NCBI GenBank assembly: GCA_014529385.2
Contig: CM043947.1
Coordinates: forward strand, 104,621,811-104,685,810
Reading direction: 5' to 3'
Source: Adiantum capillus-veneris
Lineage: Eukaryota; Streptophyta; Polypodiopsida; Polypodiales; Pteridaceae
Length of the DNA: 64,000 nt
The notes beneath the pieces are model-generated. The model had not been told where the DNA came from. It did no database searches and worked only from the letters and a program-made list of their open reading frames with translations. Positions 54,519 through 64,000 of this stretch are shown here, piece after piece. The position numbers and the translations under genes were made by a program. The stretch's first letter is position 1, and the number at the start of each line of letters is the position of its first letter.

Positions 54519-56495
54519 ATGAAGGAGCAACGCCAAGAGGAGCTCCATGAAGAATCATCTCAAAGTGAGATGGAAGAAGGTTGGACCGATAGCACTTCAG
54601 AAGAAGAAAGTAGCGGCAGCATTACTGAAGAGGAGTCTTCCATTGAAGTCATGGGGGTAAGGTTTAAGCCAAGCAACCAAGAGACCTCTTGTCAAGGCTT
54701 GGATGAGGTAGGTCCTCAAGAGAACGAAGGTGTTCAAGATGAAGGGATGCTGGGAGGTATGCTATCAACAACACTTACAAAGGATGAAAGAGAGGAGTTT
54801 AAATGTGTGCTAAGGAAGTTTCCTAGGCTTTTTGCTAAAGACTACACCGATGTGCGTGGAGTAGATGCTGTTCAACACAAAATTGAGTTGAAGCCAGAGG
54901 CCACACCTAAGGCTCAGAAGCTACGAAGGCTAGGAGTCATCAAGGAGCAGGCTTTACTCAAGGAGGTAAGAAAGCTTCTAGCAGCAGGTTTCATTTATCC
55001 AGTGGAGAATTCAGAGTGGGTCTCTCCCGTTGTTGTCACTCCTAAGAAAAACGGAAAGTGGAGGGTGTGTGTGGATTACCGTCCACTCAATGAGGCAACA
55101 AAAAGAGATCACTTTCCCCTCCCATTTCAGGATGAGATACTAAATGAGGTAGCTGGTCATGAGAAGTACACTGTGTGTGATGGCTACTCATGCTACTTTC
55201 AAATAGATATCGCATTGGAAGATCAATTGAAAACAACCTTTATCACTCCTTGGGGTTGCTATGCTTTTAGAGTCATGCCATTTGGTCTGACAAATGCTCC
55301 TGCAACATTCCAACGTTTCATGAACATGGTGTTTCAAGCATTCTTTGGAAAGTCAATTAGGTTGTTCATTGATGATTTCTGCATTTATAGCTCAAAATCA
55401 TTGCATCTACAAAGGGTAGAAGAAGGTTTAAAGAAGCTCTACGACATGGGAGGTCAACTCAACCCCGACAAGTGCCACATAGGTGAGGATGAAGTGATCT
55501 TGCTCGGTCACAAGGTTTCCTATAAAGGCATTGAGGTGGATCCTTCAAAGGCAAAGGCTCTTATTGATCTCCCATCACCGAAGAGTCTTAAGGAGGTCAT
55601 CTCTTTCATTCAAAAGGTGAAGTATATGTCACGCTTCATTCACTTAGCCTCGGAGTTGCTTCATCCTTTGCAAAAGTTGACACAACAAGTAGAATTTGCA
55701 TGGTCTGATGAGCTTGAAGAGTATTTTTGTAACATTAAAGTCATTTTGTCAGAGCTACCAACACTCATGCCTCCTTGTTGGGAGTACACATTCTTTGTTA
55801 GCTCTAGTGTTGGAAGGGAAACAATTGGTGTTGTGTTGCTACAACAAAATCCCCACAGTACAAGGATGCGACCCATCTCCTTTGCTAGTAGGGTCATGAA
55901 CGCTTTGAAGAGAGACTACACAGAAGCAGAACTCATGATGCTTTCTCTCATGTTTGCGGTGATAAAGTTTAGATCCTACCTGCTACCAAAACCTTTTGTA
56001 ATTCTCACTGCAAAAAATTTGTTCCCTTGGGTGTCATCTCAAATGAATCTTAGTACTAGGATCTCAAAGTGGATTATGGAGTTGCAAGAGTTTCAATACT
56101 CTTTCAAGGTAGAAGATAGTGTGCGTGCACAATTGGCAGGGATTCTCACTTATAGGGTGCATGAAAAGGAGATTAAGGTGCCTGAAGTAAAGACCCTACC
56201 ATTGCCACCACCAAAAATTATTCCTAATGCTTTTACCTTGTTCTTTGATGGAGCTTTTCGTCGAGCCACAGGAAAAGCAGGGGGAGGGCTAGTGTTGCTC
56301 AACCCAAGTGGAGAGGTGGTCATGAAAGAGAAGTTCAATCTACCAAGTTCAGCTAGCAACAATGAAGCAGAATATGACACACTACTTCATGGTTTAAGAA
56401 TATGCATTGGCCATGGTATACAACGTCTCATGGTAAAAGGGGATGCACTTCTCATTGTGAAGCAGATTTTTAGGCATCTGGGCATGCAAAAATGA
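54519..56495 (+). CDS. Tat-like reverse transcriptase with two RNase H domains
   Basis: 658 residues. An acidic Glu/Ser-rich start (1-60), then RT at about 110-330 with [56 protein letters not shown] and active site LFIDDFCIYS. Connection region with VKYMSRFI. First RNase H at about 420-520 starts FFVSSSVGRETIGVVL, where the usual catalytic Asp (TDAS) is Ser. Second RNase H at about 570-655: LFFDGAFRRATGKAGGGLVL, SSASNNEAEYDTLLHGLRI, KGDALLIVKQI, with Asp, Glu, Asp present. Loss of the first site and gain of the second is typical of Tat elements. The frame breaks near 56490 in an A-run. Confidence 0.93.
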   Translation: MKEQRQEELHEESSQSEMEEGWTDSTSEEESSGSITEEESSIEVMGVRFKPSNQETSCQGLDEVGPQENEGVQDEGMLGGMLSTTLTKDEREEFKCVLRKFPRLFAKDYTDVRGVDAVQHKIELKPEATPKAQKLRRLGVIKEQALLKEVRKLLAAGFIYPVENSEWVSPVVVTPKKNGKWRVCVDYRPLNEATKRDHFPLPFQDEILNEVAGHEKYTVCDGYSCYFQIDIALEDQLKTTFITPWGCYAFRVMPFGLTNAPATFQRFMNMVFQAFFGKSIRLFIDDFCIYSSKSLHLQRVEEGLKKLYDMGGQLNPDKCHIGEDEVILLGHKVSYKGIEVDPSKAKALIDLPSPKSLKEVISFIQKVKYMSRFIHLASELLHPLQKLTQQVEFAWSDELEEYFCNIKVILSELPTLMPPCWEYTFFVSSSVGRETIGVVLLQQNPHSTRMRPISFASRVMNALKRDYTEAELMMLSLMFAVIKFRSYLLPKPFVILTAKNLFPWVSSQMNLSTRISKWIMELQEFQYSFKVEDSVRAQLAGILTYRVHEKEIKVPEVKTLPLPPPKIIPNAFTLFFDGAFRRATGKAGGGLVLLNPSGEVVMKEKFNLPSSASNNEAEYDTLLHGLRICIGHGIQRLMVKGDALLIVKQIFRHLGMQK

Positions 56496-56919
56496 AAGAC
56501 TAAGGGCCAAAGTTCATACCATCCGTAGGCTATTTAATCAATTTGAGGAGGTGCAATTATATCATATTCCTAGGAAACAAAATGAAGATGCTGATTTACT
56601 TGCACAACAAGCCGTTGCATGTGTAAAGAAAGAAGTGCAGGTCATCATGCTGGCAGCTGCAGTGAAGCAACCGAGGTACCAGGGATTGGAGTCATTGGCT
56701 CCCATCATTGGCTACATTTTGGAGGGTGAGTTTCCACCAGACTTCACAAAAGCTCAGAAGAGGAGACTCATGAAGAAGGCAAGCATGTATCTCTTCCTAG
56801 AAGGCTCCCTCTATCAAAGAGGGAAGGATAAAGTGTGCAGAAGAGTACCAACTATCGCAGAAATTCCAGCCATTCTAAAAGGTTTGCATGAAGAGGCATG
56901 TGGTGGTCATTTTTCCTAA
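56496..56919 (+). CDS. End of RNase H and integrase N-terminus, shifted frame
   Basis: After the frameshift near 56490 the protein continues NERLRAKVHTIRRLFNQFEE, LYHIPRKQNEDADLLAQQAV (RNase H end), then the integrase N-terminal zinc finger HEEACGGHFS up to a TAA at 56917-56919. In-frame continuation in the integrase frame that follows suggests TAA was CAA or similar. Confidence 0.85.
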
Positions 56920-58110
56920 GAATTAACTGTGAAGAAGATTTTGCTTGCGGGGTATGTTTGGCCAAGTCTACATGTGGATGTCCAACATTGGTGTAAAAGT
57001 TGTCACAATTGTCAAATAAATGGAAAAAGAAGGTTGGTGCATGGCCCGAGGCAAATAGTGCTTGCAAATGGACCCTTTGAAAAGTGGGGCATTGATGCTA
57101 TGGGTCCTCTGCCTAGGACAAAAAATGGTAAACTCTACATTCTAGTGGCTGTAGACTATATGACTAGGTGGGTGGAAGCTCAAAGTGTGGCAAGAGTGAA
57201 TGAGAGGACAGTTAGCAAGTTTGTGTACAATCACATTTGTTGTAGATTTGGCACACCTTTGGAGATTGTTTCTGATAATGGTCTAGGGTTTAGAAAGGGC
57301 TTGCTCACAGAAGTTTGTGAAGAACTTCACATTCTACATCGTCACAGTACACCCTACTATCCCCAATCAAATGGTTTGGTAGAAAAAGCTAATGGTGTCA
57401 TTGCAGGCATCATTAGAAAGATGGTGAAAAACAAGACAAAGTTGTGGGATGACTTCTTGGATGGTGCCTTGTGGGCGTATCGAACCACATATAGGGAAGC
57501 CATGGAGTTCACACCATTTCACTTGGTCTATGGTCAAGAGGCTTTACAGCCAATTGAACTAAACATTCCAACAATGCGACTTCATGGCAAATCAGCACAA
57601 GATGATCAAGAGGTATGGATGGATCGACTTCTTACGTTAGTGGAGCTTGAGTGGAAAAGAGAAGCAGCATATGAGTGCTACAAGAGGAAAGCCACACAAG
57701 CAAAAGAAACACACGACAAGAAACTGAAGGACAAAGGCATCAATGAAGGAGATCTTGTGCTAAGGTATGACAATCGACTCAATAATCGTTTTGATGCCAA
57801 ATTTCAAACAAGATGGCAAGGACCATACATAGTCAAGAAGGCTTTCAATTCAAGTTACTATCAGCTTATGGACATGAATGGTAAAGAGCACTCCAGGAAA
57901 GTAAACGGGTATCGCTTGAAGCCCTATTTGAGTCGCCTTCTACCAAAGGATCTACCAAAGATCTGTCAGAAAACCACTGTCTCATGTAAGTATTGTTACA
58001 TGAAGCATGAGTGTAATTCTAGCCAAAATTCTGAGGGGCCAAACAATAAAAATCTTGTCAAGGACTCTGAAGCACTCTCTTTGGAAAAGATGCTCTATGA
58101 TGGTACATGA
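56920..58110 (+). CDS. Tat-like integrase
   Basis: From 56920 in frame: rest of the zinc finger (CKSCHNCQING), core with FEKWGIDAMGPLPRTKNGK, VAVDYMTRWVEAQ, LEIVSDNGLGF and YYPQSNGLVEKANGV. Catalytic Asp, Asp, Glu are present, with 35 residues between the second Asp and Glu. Then YRTTYREAMEFTPFHLVYGQ, a Lys-rich linker and the C-terminal GDLVLRYDN, FQTRWQGPYIVKK, YRLKPYL. No chromodomain. Stop at 58108, 12 bases before the polypurine tract. It inserts the cDNA into the genome. Confidence 0.94.
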   Translation, partial: ELTVKKILLAGYVWPSLHVDVQHWCKSCHNCQINGKRRLVHGPRQIVLANGPFEKWGIDAMGPLPRTKNGKLYILVAVDYMTRWVEAQSVARVNERTVSKFVYNHICCRFGTPLEIVSDNGLGFRKGLLTEVCEELHILHRHSTPYYPQSNGLVEKANGVIAGIIRKMVKNKTKLWDDFLDGALWAYRTTYREAMEFTPFHLVYGQEALQPIELNIPTMRLHGKSAQDDQEVWMDRLLTLVELEWKREAAYECYKRKATQAKETHDKKLKDKGINEGDLVLRYDNRLNNRFDAKFQTRWQGPYIVKKAFNSSYYQLMDMNGKEHSRKVNGYRLKPYLSRLLPKDLPKICQKTTVSCKYCYMKHECNSSQNSEGPNNKNLVKDSEALSLEKMLYDGT

Positions 58111-58122
58111 ATATACCATCAT

Positions 58123-58138
58123 CCAGGGGGAGGGCTAA
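58123..58138 (+). other. Tat-like polypurine tract
   Basis: CCAGGGGGAGGGCTAA immediately before the 3' LTR start TGATAG. Confidence 0.85.
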
Positions 58139-60793
<2,655 letters not shown>

Positions 60794-60797
60794 CTGC

Positions 60798-61473
60798 TCT
60801 TGAAGCTTTAACACAAGAGCAGATATATGAGAATCTTACGATTATTAGTTGCAAAGTCCCCAAGCAGGACGATGCCTACTCTTGTGGATGGAGGGTCTTA
60901 ATCAATGCAGAAATTTTGCTAGGGGTCATGCTTGATGGAAGTCGTAGAAGTGTAAGCATTTGACACTCGTTTACAGATTTGTATCTTAATAAGTTAGTAG
61001 CTATGTTAATAAACATGATGTTCTTAACGCATGTAAGAAATTTGGCATATTATTCAAAGGTTGATGTTTCTTCGTTTAGAAATAGAATGATTGAAAACTT
61101 GATCAATTGCGTGACCATGCGTCCAGAAGGAGCACGTGATTCTTTTATCCTGCCAGCACCAAGGCCCATGCCTAGGCCTCCGCCGACAAGATACCCCGTG
61201 TCTGCCATACCAACACAAGCACATATCAATATCTCCCCATATGCCTCCCCAACCCAAGCTCCCACCAGCTCTCGTCTTCAAGAAACAGCTCCAGAACCCT
61301 CAAACCCCCCACCCACCACCTCTCCTGCTCATGAAGCACCTCCAGAGCCCCCAAACCCCCCACCTAGCACCTCTCCTACTCATGAAGCAGCTCCAGAGCC
61401 CCCAAACCCCCAAGCCACCACCTCTCCTCAACCTCAACCAACAGCCCCCACATCACCATACCCACAAGATTAG
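60798..61473 (+). pseudogene. Histone H3-like / Ulp1 gene, 3' part (exons 4b-5)
   Basis: Exon 4 resumes with ALEALTQEQIYENLTIISCK, then VPKQDDAYSCGWRVLINAE: Gln of the oxyanion hole and catalytic Cys of the Ulp1/C48 protease, matching the His exon at 49413. It ends at 60951 with GTAAGC. After an intron to 61059, exon 5 gives VDVSSFRNRMIENLIN and then a Pro-rich tail with three or four repeats of APEPPNPPPTTSP(A/T)HEA type, stop at 61471. With one CTGC copy removed, the codon split by the insertion reads GCT and the frame continues. Ulp1 proteases cut SUMO-like modifiers; many plant copies lie in DNA transposons. Activity is doubtful because of the Asn at the Asp position and the upstream breaks. 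Confidence 0.8.
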
Positions 61474-61846
61474 AAAGAGATTATGAAATGTACTTTTGAC
61501 AAATTGATTACAAGTAGTGGATCGAAATTTGACTTTTGTTTTGATTATGGTTTAAAGTTTACAAAATGTTGTGTACAACTTTCCAAAAAAATGGGAGAGT
61601 GAGGATCCAGTGGTGTTTGGTAATGTAGAGAGCTACCTTTGTCGATTAATCTTTGAGAATAGTATTTGAATCATTGTGTACAGTTAGTTCACTATTTGAA
61701 GTCTGTTGCTGGTAATCTATGCACAAAGAGTCGTATTTTCTTGTCTGTGAGGTACCTGCAATGCAACGTACGCGACAAGACATTGGGATACATGACCACG
61801 ATAGAAACATCAACGTATAAAGGTAATACATGTAGCTTAGTACCTT
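61474..61846. other. Convergent intergenic region, no gene
   Basis: Lies between the 3' ends of the H3-Ulp1 gene and the reverse-strand gene. Nothing recognised. Confidence 0.4.
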
Positions 61847-63064
61847 TCACATGTTACACTTGAAAACAAATTTTGAAGGCAAATTGAGATCGGACTCATT
61901 TAAGAGATCCTCTCGAACCTGTCTTATAGTGACATTTGATATGACCACAACAACTGTAAGCAAATAATTTGAAAACCATATCTCGATGGACATCAAGGGA
62001 TTAAAAGCATTGTCACTTAAATCTTGATCCATAGCTACCAACTAACCATTCACTCGATGCCACCTCATGTAGTAGAAAGAAACTATAAAATTATGTGATG
62101 CTATCATACACTTGCACACAACCGAGCGCTTGTCAACTTTGCACAAAATGTCTTCAGAATCACTGACATCCCAATTATCATCCATAAAATCAAGGCAAGT
62201 TTGGGATTTGTAGATGAACATGGTTTTAGTTTTTCTAACCTCCTCATCGTGGAAGAAATCTATAAAGACATGTAATGGCATAAATAGACTGACTCGTACT
62301 TGCCTGCTTGCAATGTTTGGTCGCAAACACTTCAAAATTTCCTGATGAAGCTTGAGTTTAAAACACTCAGAGGTTTCTGAAGTTGGAACTAGCCACTTTG
62401 GGGAATCTTGTTGGGGAAGAGGGAAAGGTTTCAAAGTGCCAAATCCATGGACAAAGCAAGTGGCGTTGCAAAAGTAGTCGTAAAAGAAAACTCCCCTCTA
62501 TGCGAGAGCTCTTCTCGCACTAGTTCTGTACATAAGTTCTCCCACCGAAGCATGAAAAGCATCAAAAATACCAATTATGCACTCAACTGGTTGCCAGTCT
62601 TCTTTGTTAGAAGGATAAATATCTTCCAAAACAAAAGATAAGAGAATGGTCACAAGAAATAGTCAACAAAATAACTTGAAGGATCTTTAAAGACTTTTTA
62701 GCAATATAGTAGTCACACAGTTTGGTCTATGAGCAGAAAACCCCAAAGCTGACTGTTGTAGTCGTAGTTCGGAGTGCATATATGCATGCTCAATGAGAAC
62801 CTCTTTCACTGTCTTTCCCATTTGAGACAAGCGAAAATCTTTCACACGTCCTTTGTAGTTGTTGATGAATTCATTTGACATCCGTTTTCTTCTTTTTGTT
62901 TGAAGCAGAACCCAACTACCAATGGTGACTGTGGTAGACATCCAGTGACCATGGTCTAAGTCAAAGCTATTGAATAGTTCCACAGATTTAACAAAGACGG
63001 ATGGTCGTCGTGGTCGTGTTCCTTCCATCTCTGCTTCTATTAGCTGCGAAGTGACACTACGCAA
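61847..63064 (-). pseudogene. Unknown reverse-strand gene, 3' parts
   Basis: 63064-62687 (125 residues: RRPSVFVKSVELFNSFDLDH, KRRKRMSNEFINNYKGRVKD), then, after about 250 bp that may be intron, 62434-62042 and 61847-62041 in the same frame, separated only by a TAG at 62042-62044. The middle part has a possible Leu/Phe-rich core (VRVSLFMPLHVFIDFFHDEE) and an acidic DDNWDVSDSEDIL. I recognise no family. Style and decay match the gene at 45737-47372. Confidence 0.4.
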
Positions 63065-63614
63065 AAACGATAAAAGAAAAGAGGCTCACTAGTTTACACA
63101 AGAAGTAGTAGATTGAAAAGTGTTCATCAAAAGGTGTACCTAAATTGAATGTGAGTTATGGCACATTCGGTGTTCCTCGCCCATCGCAGGGGAATAATTT
63201 GCACAAATCGCGTCGTATCTTCTTATTCAGATCTTTTTAACAGAAAAAACTCTTTTTTGAAAACGTAAAAATTTGAGATAAAAATCAAATAAATTGGAGC
63301 TACCGTTGTGGTGACTCAAACTCTATTGGTCGAACAGCATTCTCTCTCTAACGCCAAAAAGTCCTTTTCTGAGTCCAAACTTTTCCTAATGCCTCTTCTT
63401 CTTCTTTTCGCTTCCTCTTCCTTCCCTTTTTTTTTCCCTTCCTCCCTTTTTCTTCCCTTTCCTTCTCTTCTTCTTTGCGACTTCTTCTTTCCCTTCTTCC
63501 CTTCTTCCTTTTTCTAGCTTTGCATCACATGCAACATTTTAAAAGCAAAAAAAAAGTGTTGCTTAGCCCAAGAGGGCAGTAGCGACTTTTCTATTGCCCA
63601 AAATTCCCCCCCTT
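63065..63614. other. Pyrimidine-rich spacer
   Basis: 63365-63520 on the forward strand is almost only C and T (purine-rich on the coding strand of the neighbouring reverse genes). Could hold an intron or promoter; no gene seen. Confidence 0.4.
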
Positions 63615-63992
63615 TCACACCCGTTCAAGAAAACCCTCCTTCATGCAACCATTTCTATGGCCTTCGCTTATGGGTGGCCTTATATTTGGCATGTACAATC
63701 GACAAATGCATTGCTTAGCCACCACATCACAACACACACATCGACCAAAGTACCACCAGTACGCCTTTTCGCTACCATGTTTGACATTCCGCGTAATCAA
63801 TACTCTGCAAGAGTCAAACTTCTCAATTGAAAGCTTATCATGAACTTTATGTGTGTTCATTGAAGCACCAAAGATAGAATACATATAAACCAAGTCCACT
63901 AGTTTAACCAATAGCCTAGGCAACACAATTTGGTCCAAAGCACTGTCAACCAGCACAACATCTTTTCCCAACCACACCCTTACTCCATGCAT
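63615..63992 (-). pseudogene. Unknown reverse-strand coding fragment
   Basis: 125-residue frame: GKDVVLVDSALDQIVLPRLL, VDLVYMYSIFGASMNTHKVH, then a Cys-rich RCVCCDVVAKQCICRLY. It may be an upstream exon of the gene at 61847-63064, or a separate gene running off the window. No family recognised. Confidence 0.35.
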
Positions 63993-64000
63993 TTTTTATG

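Overview
This window looks like nuclear DNA from a land plant with a large, repeat-rich genome. The evidence is plant-type Ty1/copia and Ty3/gypsy LTR retrotransposons (one with an initiator-Met-tRNA primer site, one with a chromodomain, one Tat-like with two RNase H domains), GT-AG introns, long GA/CT and TG microsatellites, and no operon-like or bacterial features. I cannot name the species. The animal-like LINE ORF1 and the large DNA-transposon-like gene set would fit a fern, lycophyte, bryophyte or gymnosperm at least as well as a flowering plant, but that is a guess.

Layout. 0-0.6 kb: integrase tail of a Tat-like gypsy element. 2.6-6.4 kb: reverse-strand LINE remnants (two ORF1-like copies and one endonuclease fragment) among GA/TG microsatellites. 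7.8-15.3 kb: degenerate GA-rich minisatellite into which a reverse-strand copia element (9495-14870, 5-bp target duplication) inserted; that copia later received a 216-bp MITE (11613-11828). 15.3 kb: LINE endonuclease tail. 16.3-24.0 kb: two related gypsy remnants placed head to head, without an RT core. 27.5-35.7 kb: decayed chromovirus (gag, protease, RT-RNase H, integrase, chromodomain, 2.8-kb LTR), with inverted protease fragments inside its integrase. 35.7-44.6 kb: rearranged pieces of the same family, including a near-spacerless inverted LTR pair and an inverted gag segment.

44.6-64 kb is the most interesting part. A cluster of intron-containing, partly decayed genes of transposon-like character lies here: a transposase-like fragment (+), an unknown gene (-), a gene on + that reads as a histone H3 homologue continuing into a Ulp1/C48 cysteine protease, and an unknown gene (-). 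The H3-Ulp1 gene is split between its catalytic His and Cys exons by a young, nearly intact 11.2-kb Tat-like gypsy element (49608-60793, 2.6-kb LTRs, CTGC target duplication). Removing the insertion restores the reading frame exactly. The H3-Ulp1 gene and the unknown reverse gene diverge from a GC-rich region with two 216-bp tandem repeats, each carrying a CACGTG G-box.

No tRNA, rRNA or CRISPR features were recognised. Almost every coding feature is transposable-element derived. All identities come from reading motifs by eye; no database search was run.
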